Source: Channa striata | Taxonomy: Eukaryota > Chordata > Actinopteri > Anabantiformes > Channidae | Assembly (NCBI GenBank): GCA_033026295.1 | Contig: CM065175.1 | Coordinates: 14,831,837-14,895,836 of the forward strand | DNA length: 64,000 nucleotides | Direction of reading: 5' to 3' | Shown here: piece by piece, positions 50,396 to 60,539 of the stretch | Numbering within the stretch: the first letter of the stretch is position 1 | How the letters are laid out: every line of letters starts with the position of its first letter | The notes under the pieces: model-generated | What the model was told of the DNA's origin: nothing | What the model saw: the letters and a program-made list of their open reading frames with translations, nothing else | The model's database searches: none | Position numbers and translations under genes: made by a program

Positions 50396-53284
50396 GTTGT
50401 GAGCGATCACTGTAATAGCCACTTTCTGATTAATACACATGATATCAGAGTTGCATGTTACAGTCATTGTGCTAAACATCATAAACATGTAATTAACATG
50501 CACATCAGTGGATTTTGATTCTCCGCAGGTAATTCTCGGAGGAGTCAGAAACATATGTCGGAAATGAGTTAAAACAGATGTCAAAGGCTGCAGCAAATCA
50601 AGTGTTTCATGATCTGCTGAAACAAAAAGAACCAAGAGCGTCGGGTTTAGAAGCGTCTTGGAAATGTCAGTCATGAAATTGTGCAATTGTGCTGAAAGGT
50701 TCAGAGGGCTTTAGTGCTAGTTATTTTCCAGCAACATCACTGCTTTTTCACGCGATTATGCTGCTCCCCTGCTTTCTCCAGGACATCGTTTTTACATTTC
50801 TGATTTGATGAGTTGGTTCTAGAAGCAGCTGAAGAAAATGCAAACACGGGTCATTGGTGTTTTTTTCCCCTTCATGCCATCAAACTCACAAAGTGAAGGC
50901 CAGTCGAACCAAGAGGGAAACGCCGTGTTGTTAGTAGCATGTAACGACCCGAAAGTTTCCATGAGTTGACATTTATTGATTAGAGGCACAGAGAGTTAAA
51001 TTTCTGCAGCTGTTCTGTGTTAACTGGGAAACCTTGGGTTTGCTTGGTCAGGATGACCAGTCTGCCAGGTGGAAGAAAGGCCTTCACTTCAGCACTTTAG
51101 CTGGCCGTTCATTCGTTGTTAGATCTTTAACTAAATTTGCCATTGGAAACTGTGAGATAACTGGCTTCTTTAAGAGAAGAAACTAGTTACCTTACGACAT
51201 CGGCCCACAGTCCTTTGCATTTCAAATCACACCTGATACTGTGTCATTTCTCGTACTTGTAGCATATGAAATAAGCCAACAGTTAAAAAAATACACTTTA
51301 CCCCGTCCTCTTCCTGTGTCTGTGCACCACCAGAACACAACGTATTATGTCCAGTGCGTTTTGTCTGTCGTAAGAGTGTCTCCGGGTGCGTATTTTATGG
51401 ATCTCTAGAGTAAACTTGAAGGTTAGTTTTGATCTTGCATTACTGCATCAAGAAATACGACTCATAATAAGGTCATAGATCTGTTTTGTTGAAGGACACA
51501 ATGAACATAAGTGGACATGTAAAGGAGTTATTAAATGTGTATTGCGTAGGTTCTCTTCTCTGTATTATAAATAACAACATTATTTCCAATGTTGATTTCA
51601 CATCCTCATGTTACTGGCCTTTCTCTACAAAGTGATGTAAGCCAAGTTGTACTGGCCAGTGCCTTCAGTCAAATAATGATTGATAATTTATTGGCAGCAT
51701 CAGCAGGTGTGCAGAGAAATGATCCCTGACTAATCTCTTATTAGGCCTGAGTAGACAAAGATGGACATTGTGGTACTACTGTGGTAAAAATATCACCTTA
51801 AAAGAACCAAAGACACAACATGTGTAGGTGCCATTTGCAGAACTTCATTAGTAATTCACCATGATGCTGAAAGTCTTCAGTGATAAATTATAAAAACTGT
51901 TCACAAGTTTAAGTTAGGATCCAGAGGATTGCTGCCCTTCACTCACTCCTAATTGCATTGACTTTCGATTGTGTAAATAACCTGGTTGGACCGCGTTGAA
52001 AATCAGAAAAGCCCAATGTTTGACAATGAAATAACTATTGCAGAAAGCCTTGATAGAAAAAGGACAAAGAAAGTTAACTCACTTACAATTAGTCACTTGA
52101 AAAGACCCAGATTTCAAATAATAAAAACTAATATTTCTGTAAACATAATGATACACTGTAAACAGAAATTTGGCAAAAAAATGCTGACGAAGCTATTAGG
52201 TCCAGTTCATGTGGCTGGAACATATATTTATTGTTGTCACCAGTAGTGCTAGAGTGCATTTTATTCTGATTGTGCCATAAATTATTATTTTGCGTTTTTA
52301 GGCAAGGATGGGAAATTATAAAGTCATTTACACTGTAGCGTAATCTTTCGCCTTCGTGAACAAATGTACATGCCGTGGTCAAATGCTTAAGTTTAATGGC
52401 ACTGAAAAAAACTCAGGCCTCATTTAAAATGTAATCCTTCAGAGGAAATAGGTAGGCTTGTATCTTCTTTACTTCCTTAACACTTTTAAAAATCCTTGTT
52501 TGCTTTTACAACTGGCTCTGCGGGCAACTGGGGAGGGGCAGTGCAGATGGATTTGGGGTTCGTTATTTTTCTGCCTTTGTAACAGCTCATTTAAAATCAC
52601 AAGAGCCTGAAGCCCAAGACTGATGGAATCTACTTAAGAAAGAGTCAGCGTCTGATTTAACTCAAATTCCTCCTAATGTGAAGTAAATCTACACTTTTGT
52701 GAAACTGTTTTAAAAGTTCTAATGTCTCATGTCTCTTCAGACTACGTGAAGGTCTTCTAACTTTGTAGAAATATGGGCTGGTCACCATTTTCATTTTAAG
52801 AAGTTGTGACTGTTGCAACATTAGACTAACAGTGAACAGTTCACATTGCGTGTATAACATATCAGGCCGGTCCCATGAACTAAGCTGGCTGTGAAATTGC
52901 CTAAGCTTGGTTAGAAAGTACAAGTCATATATCACTCGCTCACAGCTCACCTTATCTTGACTGTTCTAATACTGCCGCAAGAAGCCGTGCTTGCTCACAT
53001 CAAAGAAATGTTTTGAAAGGCTCTTAAGCTCCCTTTAAAGGGTTACATAGGTCTTCTGAAAATAAAGAGACTGGATATAGGACCTGTGTGGGAAAAAGCA
53101 AGCTGGACTAATGATATGGGCAGTTCATTGGAGATTTTAATTTTTTAGAACCTAAGAAATAAAAATTGCGAGTTAAAATACAAAAGTTCAGATTTTTTTT
53201 TTAACCAATAACAGAGTATATGTGTGATCTGTTGGCTTTTAGACTTAAATCTACAAAATGCATGAACATCCGAGGTAAATAAGC

Positions 53285-53290
53285 TTTATT
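53285..53290 (-). terminator. hdac9: hdac9 poly(A) signal AATAAA
   Basis: A canonical hexamer on the minus strand, immediately preceded by an A/T-rich run; the most likely 3' end of the short hdac9 transcript. Confidence 0.5.
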
Positions 53291-53710
53291 AAAAAAAAAA
53301 AAAGGTTTATCACACAAGGCAAAAAAAGAGAAAAACAAATGCAAATTGCTATGAACAGACCACAGGACGCTCACCCCTTCCACCTCCACCCCCCACTGGC
53401 AGCAAAGGGGTTCTCGTTACAACCAAATCAAAGGAGCAAGAGAACAAGACTCACATTGTTCTGATTGTGTTTACTTACACTAAAAACATTTAAACCGGAC
53501 AATCTGAATGTACAGTATAAGACAGACAGTTCTGATTTTCACGTGAATTCAAACACAGAACCCCATACTAGCATTTTCGTTTACATTTAGTCAACAGTAC
53601 AAATGAAACAGGAAGGTTTACAACTATGCAATACATGTGATTGATCACTTTAAGACAGACTATACATGTCGCAATGGGCACTTTCAAGGGAAAACAGGCT
53701 CCAAAAAAAA

Positions 53711-53740
53711 AAGAAGAAGAAGAAGAAGAAGAAGAAGAAG
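53711..53740. repeat. GAA trinucleotide repeat
   Basis: About ten GAA units directly after a poly(A) stretch, inside the hdac9 3'UTR. Confidence 0.95.
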
Positions 53741-54965
53741 CAAGGTCCCATCCAGGGTTGTTTTTTTTGTTTTTTTTTTACTGAAGTAACATCAAACCTG
53801 CATGTTGAGGTAAGCATGCCAATGGGGAATACGAAGGAAGCGATTCCCCTTAAAAAGGACTTGCTTAACCATTTCCCCACTTACTTTGTAATTCTCCTTG
53901 ACAGTAAATCAATTCTCAAGCCTGGCCCCTTGGACTCCTCCAACCCTAGGTCCTCCTCTCTCAGCATTCCTGCACACATGAATCATTCCAACTCCTGGCT
54001 TCCAGAAGGCATTTCCTGCCCGGCCCTCTCTCTCTTTCTTTCTGTCTGACTCCTCTGCTGAAAGCTGGGCAGGAACCCGGCCGAGCTTTGATTTGGACCC
54101 AGAGGGAGAGAGGGAGGAGAGCTTGGCTTAAGACAGGTCCTGGTTCTGGGACTGCTCCAAGAGAGAGATATGGAGACTAGGGGTGTGCTGGGAGATGCCT
54201 GCACACCCAAGCAGGGATTTAGTGCTTTATCCTTCAAATTGCAATATGAACAATGAACCATATTCCAATGGCAACATCACTCCCAGCGTTAAAGTCTGCC
54301 CTAAGGGAGCGTACTCTCTTAGGATTTAAGTATACATTCGCTCTAAGACAGATGTTCATTATTTTAGTAGTTCAGAGACCACTTAACATGGGGCATCATC
54401 ACAGATTTCAGAGAACTACAGAGAATGTATTGTTTTAAACTTTAACACACTGTCAAGACTTCATGATAATTCTCAACGCTGAAGTGGACAGGAGTGCATT
54501 CAAAAACTTTATGGCAAAATATTACACAACAGGAACATAAGTAGGCTCTTCAAAGCTGAACACCTGTTCAACCTCCCCTATAGAAATCATGTGTGATGCT
54601 AAATCCACAGAATATGTACATATGACTTTAATCAGTTAAGCAAACTGATGACAACCAAAGCAGCTCTTAAAAAGAACAGTCCTAAGATGTTTTCATATTA
54701 TATACACAAAGGTGAAACGTACATATTTTACAGAGATCACTTCACAAATATCACGAACCAAGAGAGTGGGATGAGCGAGGCTGCAGCTGAGTGATAAGGG
54801 GTCATATGCTGTGACAGCAAGAGCTGATCTACTGTGTATCGACTCCTGGGTGTGTGTACATATCTGTGTGTGTAAGAGTAAACGGCAGAGGTGTAGATGC
54901 ATGTGTATGTAGAGACTTATTTATCTGCGAATGTTGCAAGTGTGTGATCTCATTCTTTTCCTTCC

Positions 54966-55295
54966 TCAGATCATGGCTCTTATCACCAGTCTCCCTTTGA
55001 CTTGGTGAAGGTAGGTGCTCTGCTCTGACTCTAAGCCCTGACCGGTCAGAGTCTCATCCATGCTATCAGCTGGCTCCTCCTTGACCTTGATGACCCCGCA
55101 ATGAGTAGGTAGGTCACTGCTGGAGCCGCTGCTGCTGCTACTGCTGAGCGTGTGCTTCCGGATGACTCCTCCAGGGGGCAGCCTGTCCTCCTGCATGCTC
55201 TCCGTCTGCTCCCTGTGCTGCTCCTCCTGCTCTTCCTCCGACTCCTGCAGGTGTGCACTGGGCTGACGTAACTGCTCGATGGACTTGGACAACAG
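54966..55295 (-). CDS. hdac9: hdac9 terminal exon with MITR-type tail
   Basis: Starts LLSKSIEQLRQPSAHLQE after TTTTGCAG, carries an acidic and glutamine-rich segment, a serine run and IKVKEEPADS, then runs past the usual exon boundary at TYLHQ into VKGRLVIRAMI and TGA (54968-54966). Mammalian HDAC9 short forms end in the same way by reading into the intron. Confidence 0.9.
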   Translation of the reverse strand: MLSKSIEQLRQPSAHLQESEEEQEEQHREQTESMQEDRLPPGGVIRKHTLSSSSSSGSSSDLPTHCGVIKVKEEPADSMDETLTGQGLESEQSTYLHQVKGRLVIRAMI

Positions 55296-58200
55296 CTGCA
55301 AAACGCATTGGCTCCACATTAATGATGATACCCCACAGCCAAACAACTTTAACAATCAAACGTTTGTCGTTGCAAGCTAAAAATATCACTGTGAGAATTC
55401 AACGGTTCCACATGAATAACAATAAGCATGCAAGTGAGACCAGAGAGATGCAGATGGATTTAACTTTTTAAAAAACAAGGGTACTGTCGTCATCCACATA
55501 TTCACACCCATTTAAAAATACTAAACTAGTTCAACTACTATATGCTATAAACAGTACAAATATGACAAATAGAAATGTAAACAGCCATATCAAACTGCAT
55601 GTAGATTCTAACCACGTCTTACTGCCATCAAACCTTTTTAGAGTAATAATTGTCCATTCTAGTTATTAAGTGTTAACATACATTAAAATGTCAAATGGAC
55701 ATCGTTGAAACAGGATAAAAAGAAGTAAACTCAATATATTAAAGAAGTAAGATTGCGAGATACAAACATTTATTAGCACATGCAGGCACCTGAGTTCAGC
55801 ATAAAAAGGGATTTTTAATGTCTTTGAGATTAGCTACATCAGAACTATCGTGATGTTGACTCGATCCAATTATTCTGCCACAAGAGGGCTCAAAAAACAG
55901 GAGAAGTGATTAGTTTTGACGACCGGTAATCAACAACATCTCCGTCTAAGTAAAGCAGGCCTTGCAAAAATATCCCTTCCGCTATGATAATTAGCCTCAT
56001 TAGCTTGGCATTAGTAAACCTGTTCATACCTATTCCAAAAATCCCTAAGCCCTTGTAAATTTCCATTAGTGCCCCCTGCTGTTGCACGCGCTGAAGGACG
56101 TTTAAAAACAGCCGTACGTGGGCCATTGCTAGGAAATTAATTAGGGCAATGTTTCAGCGATCCCTCTCAATAAACACTGAGGGCTCATCCCTTATTAGTG
56201 GCCATTTATAACCTCCACTTAGAGAGGATTTACTTGTGATCTCACTGGCCTGAGTGATCACAGCAGGGCCCGGTCATGTCTTTCTAAACAAGATGTTGCA
56301 GTTATCCCGTCTATAAATCAAATGAACTCCACACGCTGCTTTTCAGTAATTACCGCTGATATAAAAACCAACACTGCAATGGCATTACTGAGGAATTCGA
56401 ACGGGAACTGTTCAAATGTTACGTCCATTCTGTACAAGTCAGTAAGTGCTTGAGGTGCTTTGTGCTTTTTATGACTTCGAGGTAAGAGTTGCTCTATGGT
56501 TCCCAAGGTTCTTTCAGGGCCCAGCATTGGGACCCATCAGTATGTGAGCTCACACAATGGCGCCTTTCACGGTGTCGGCCACCTCACACACGTCCCTCAC
56601 CAGAATAATTACACTCTGTGTATAGAGAGGTCACCTGGGCCAGCTAACAGAAACACAAATATTGCCACAGAGGAACAAAATGTATTCTGGGCACTTTTTC
56701 CTTCATTTGAACTTAGCTGAATTGAATTTCACATAGTTAGCATGTGAACAGCAGTGATGCCTTAAGCTATGATAACAGAATTAGTGCAGGGGAAGCATTT
56801 CTTCCCCATTTGAAGTCAGGCAGCAGTTCTTTGCTTCATAGAAATAACACCAGGATTCCACAGAAGAGAAGACTATGGCCAGGCTCTATAAACTTCCACC
56901 ACCAGAGATGCTTTTACAAAAGGCTAAAAATAGATCAGCTATTGTGTGTCTAAAATGATTAAATCAGACTCCCTGCAGTAAAATAAGATCCCACGAGACC
57001 TAAACAGGAATACAGAATGCTGGGAAAAGCAAGCTCAAAGTTAAATTCCCCCCATGTGATTTAAATATTGATGAACAGCAGAATACCTTATTTATATGGA
57101 CCTGATGCTGGTACTGTTTCTGTTTCTCCAGGAAGTGCTGGTGTTGCTGCTGGATGACAAGTTGGGCCAGTGTGTTCTGAGGCAGTGGAGCTGACTGAGT
57201 CCGGTTCAAGGGCCGGTGTTTTGGAAGTTTAGGCCGACTGCTGGAGGGACGGTCTTTCATAGCTAGCGGGGACTGATGGTGAGATGCCATGGAGCCTTGG
57301 CCTTTACCACAAAAAAAACAACAACAATCATTTCAGAAATCATATTATAAATTTGTTGCATTTACAGTGTAACAATACATAATACAACATGGATGAAGAT
57401 GAGGAAAGAAGACCCACCAGAGGAAAAGATCTTCTGTTGTCTCATTTGCTCCTTCTGGAGGAGGTGCTGAAGAAGTGCTTGGTGACTGGGGCTGACCTTA
57501 GACTCCAGACCTGTCTGAAGGGGCACAGGCCCCAGAAGATGCCCGGGCAACCCATGTTTGATTTCTGATGATCTGTCTTTCAACCCAATGGCAGCCTAGG
57601 AAAATAGAAAAGGATTGTTAGTCATTTTAATAAAATGTATAAATAATAACCAATAATTATCCATCCATCCATCCATGATCTGTATCCTCTTATCCTGTGC
57701 AAGTTTGCAGGGGGTTTAGAGCCTATTCCAGCTGTCACTAGGCCAAAGGTGGGCAACACCCTGGTCCTACGCAGACAGACAACCATTCACACTCATATTC
57801 AAACCTACAGGCAATTTAGTGTCACTAATTAATCTACATATGTCTTTAGACTTTGGGAGGGAAGCGGAGAACCCGGTGGAAATCCCCTTGCAAGCACAAG
57901 GACGACATGCAAATGATATGCAAACTCCACACAAAAAGGCCACCGTTAGCCAGGGACAAAAGTCAGCAACCTTCCAGTTGAATGGCAGGAAGTCTCACCA
58001 CTCTACCACCTTGCAGCAAAAGCAACAATATTTAAACAATACTTAAAAGCGAAAGTTTTTGTGAATTAATATATTTTGTATAGCAATTACTGACTAGGCA
58101 ATGCAGAAATAAGAGACCATCAATAGTCAGTTATTGCAGCTGATGAACAGGCCTCTGTGGAATGTTCCAGAGAGCTAAATTATGATATATCATTTCTGTG

Positions 58201-60535
58201 TTATCTGGAGTTGCACTTGAATGGACTTGGACTTTAAATGCTGTGATAAATGAGGTAGTAGGGAAAGATAAGAGCATGCCTGACACAAGGCACTGCAGAA
58301 CAATATTTATTTAAGGGCGATAAAATCATTTGGGGGCACAGGTCAACAACTTGTAGTCCAGAGAACTGGGTTAAAAAAGTTAACAGACTAAACTGCTGCA
58401 TTACTGCAGGCAGGATTTCACATTAAAAACACTCATTACCTAGAACAGAAGAAAGATTTGCACTCACATTAATGGGTGAGGATGCAGTAGAAAGCCCCAA
58501 GGAGATGTTGGGTAAGGAGGGAGACGTATACAAGCTCAGCATGGACATGGATCCCTCAGGTCGGAATAACCTTGGCTGTGAAGGCCATCTCTACATCAAA
58601 AATACAAGACAGAATAGAAGATCGAGATTGAGGAGGAGGCAAGAGATTTAAAAATCCTCCTCTGAACCATTTCTAAAGGCAACATGAGCAGCGGCATAAA
58701 CGTTAATGCACTATGACGAACTGCCCTTCTTGATGACGGAAAGGTATTAGTTTTTACAATCAAAGATGAAAAAAAAGAATGTCAGAGAGCAAAATCTTCC
58801 TGGAGCTTCACAGAATATAAACCAGTGAGGATGAAACAATATAATAAAACACTGGAAAGCTCTCAATCCAAAATTCCACCCTCTTCAGTTCCCAGTTGTT
58901 CTGCTGCCTGTTCTTACTCCCTGGTCCCCACCCTTAGGCCACTCTCTCAGAGAACATCAGCACTGGGGCATACTTCCTGTACCCAGCAGAGCAGTGGACC
59001 AGCATGTGGTTTTGGAACAGCCATGTTTATCCTTCCAAACCCTACCATTGCTCAGTGACCTGTATGTGGATATCCGGCCTATATTTGACCCAAGGGACCT
59101 GTTCCCTCTGAAAAAGGATACCTAATGTAACCGTGCACAAACACACCTTGCTTGTGCAACAGGCATGAGGTCCACAGGCAGCCCGAGAGTCCACTAATGC
59201 CTTTCATGACAGCCTCAGCTTGGGTCAGTACAATCCCAGTCTTATGTGTTGACGTTGTTAGCATGTGGGTGTCTTTGTCTACCAGTGCCTGGGATTTCAA
59301 TTAAACTCTGCAGTGTGTCTGTCTCCCTAAGCCCCAACCTTCACCCTGATGTCAGGGCATCTCTCCCTTCCTGTGTCGCTGGAGGTCCCTGGGAGAGTAA
59401 ACAGCGATTGTTAAGGAAAACACAGCTGTTCTGTTAAGATCATTCAGATATGTGTCATAACTGCCACCCTCCATAATGGTCGGCTTTGTGAGTCCGGTCC
59501 AAAGGGAGCAGCTCTGGTCAGCCATGAATCTGGGGAATTGCCGCAGAACAACTCAGAAACAGGCATGCCGCCAGGCCAGTGACAGAACACCATGACAAGC
59601 CAACAGCAACCTTACAGCCAAACTAAAGATGTTTTTATTGGCAAAATATAAAACTCATTGTCCAACACATCTGGAAAAAAAAACTGCTGGATAGAAAGAT
59701 CTGCTGCATTTTCAGTTGTACTCGTGTTTTTCATTGTTTGTGTTCAGAACTTTAACACTAATAGAGTACATTTATTTTCCTGTCTAATGTGTCATCTTTA
59801 CAAAAGCAAACTTGGGATAATTAGGTGTGTGTCAAGCTGGGCATCTTTAATGTCAGTGTGGGGAGCAATTTTCAATAGTGTATAAGCGACAGAGGACAAC
59901 TGGCTGTTTTTAAAGCTGTGAGCAGAAGGACAGACGTTATGCATTTAGAGCCCTGTCATAAAACTGTAGCTTTAAAACTGGCATGACTTCCTTGTGGACC
60001 ATTTTAAAGTAAGATGTTTACTTAATTTTTTGGGCAACTCAATCTCAGTACTCATGATTTTAAACATACCTCAGTTTTTGTGGTAGTAGGCAGAGAGGAG
60101 GGTCCGTTCTCAGCCCCCAAGGCGCTGGAGGCTCCAATGGGAGAGCTGGGTCCAGAGCCAGGGGCACTGTTTGTGGGTGTAGAGTCTATAAAACATCAAG
60201 TTATTAGACACAATGTACACTCAGTCTCTACATATAACACGTCATCACAGCAGTTTACAATGATATGTTACTAGACTGAAAAATGGATGGTTATTATGCA
60301 CCTCTGTATTCAAAGATATGATAATAAGATATGCACTAATTGGCACAAATGTTGTCAGGCTGCTGCCTCTCAGAAAGACAATTATTATTTTGAAGCTACG
60401 TACCCATGAGCTCCAGGGCTCTCTTCTTGTATGGAGTCATGATGTTTCCTTCTCTTCTCTTTAGCATTGGACTGCTCCTCCTCTCTGCTACCTTCTGCTT
60501 CAGTCTGGATCGTACCTTCAAGTTGGGCTCAGAGG
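54966..60535 (-). CDS. hdac9: Hdac9, MITR-like corepressor, 3' part
   Basis: Six coding exons in phase: 60535-60404, 60185-60070, 58590-58468, 57595-57418, 57301-57087 and 55295-54966. They encode the last 363 residues plus a split codon; the N-terminus with the MEF2- and CtBP-binding regions lies beyond the window. Landmarks are SEPNLKVRSRLKQKVAERR (nuclear localisation and a 14-3-3 site), SAPGSGPSSP, TSPSLPNISLGL, QALLQHLLQKEQMRQQK, RTQSAPLPQNTLAQLVIQQQ (second 14-3-3 site) and VKEEP (sumoylation-type motif). The protein ends in VKGRLVIRAMI and a stop, the position and style of the MITR/HDRP isoform tail. In mammals MITR represses MEF2 targets by recruiting other deacetylases. HDAC4, 5 and 7 fit less well. 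No catalytic exons were found downstream. Confidence 0.93.
55860..56290. promoter_or_regulatory. Candidate conserved enhancer in hdac9 intron
   Basis: Non-repetitive sequence with dense homeodomain cores, such as GATAATTAGCCTCATTAGC near 55986 and AAATTAATTAGGG near 56135. It resembles the conserved elements known in HDAC9 introns that act on TWIST1. The role here is inference. Confidence 0.4.
57087..57301 (-). CDS. hdac9: hdac9 exon with QSAPLP 14-3-3 site
   Basis: Encodes MASHHQSPLAMKDRP, then RPLNRTQSAPLPQNTLAQ and a glutamine-rich stretch ending HINK, before a GTATTC donor. Two AG acceptors six bases apart (exon start 57301 or 57295) keep the same phase and would add or drop two residues. 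Confidence 0.92.
57418..57595 (-). CDS. hdac9: hdac9 exon (QALLQHLLQKEQMRQQK)
   Basis: Encodes AAIGLKDRSSEIKHGLP to QKIFSSG and ends after the first base of a Gly codon. The acceptor is TTTCCTAG and the donor GTGGGT. Confidence 0.92.
57661..58015 (+). repeat. Abundant fish interspersed repeat in an hdac9 intron
   Basis: It opens with CCATCC repeats and runs through AGAGCCTATTCCAGCTGTCA, CATATGTCTTTAGACTTTGG and ATGCAAACTCCACACAAAAA to CACTCTACCACC. These are words of a repeat extremely common in teleost genomes (from memory, class unsure). It is degraded and antisense to hdac9. Confidence 0.8.
58468..58590 (-). CDS. hdac9: hdac9 exon (TSPSLPNISLGL)
   Basis: Encodes 41 residues from RWPSQPRLFRPEGSM to TASSPIN. 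The donor is GTGAGT. Phase supports the acceptor ending at 58591 rather than the AG two bases farther in. Confidence 0.88.
60070..60185 (-). CDS. hdac9: hdac9 exon (SAPGSGPSSP)
   Basis: Encodes STPTNSAPGSGPSSPIGASS and ends LPTTTKTE. It is flanked by TTTATAG and GTATGT and joins in phase on both sides. Confidence 0.9.
60404..60535 (-). CDS. hdac9: hdac9 exon with nuclear localisation signal
   Basis: Encodes SEPNLKVRSRLKQKVAERRS and ends PYKKRALELM. The acceptor TTTTAG precedes 60535 and the donor GTACGT follows 60404. It is the most 5' hdac9 exon found in the window, entered in the middle of a codon. Confidence 0.92.
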
Positions 60536-60539
60536 CTAA

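Larger units (their letters stand above)
31900..53260. other. twist1-hdac9 gene desert with candidate regulatory blocks
   Basis: About 21 kb without a recognisable coding exon on either strand. In other vertebrates the catalytic exons of HDAC9 lie in this position. I looked by eye on both strands for codons of the deacetylase motifs HHGNGTQ, GHHAEE and EGGHDLTA and found none. Non-repetitive, enhancer-like blocks occur near 32820-33050, 37260-37480, 39790-40210, 41950-42220 and 49120-49480. Repeats are listed separately. Confidence 0.6.
53266..54965 (-). other. hdac9: hdac9 3' untranslated region
   Basis: This follows the hdac9 stop on the minus strand. It holds no coding exon; a GAA/TTC repeat and T/A-rich tracts occur inside. 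The first canonical poly(A) signal on this strand is AATAAA at 53290-53285, giving a 3'UTR of about 1.7 kb. Confidence 0.55.
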
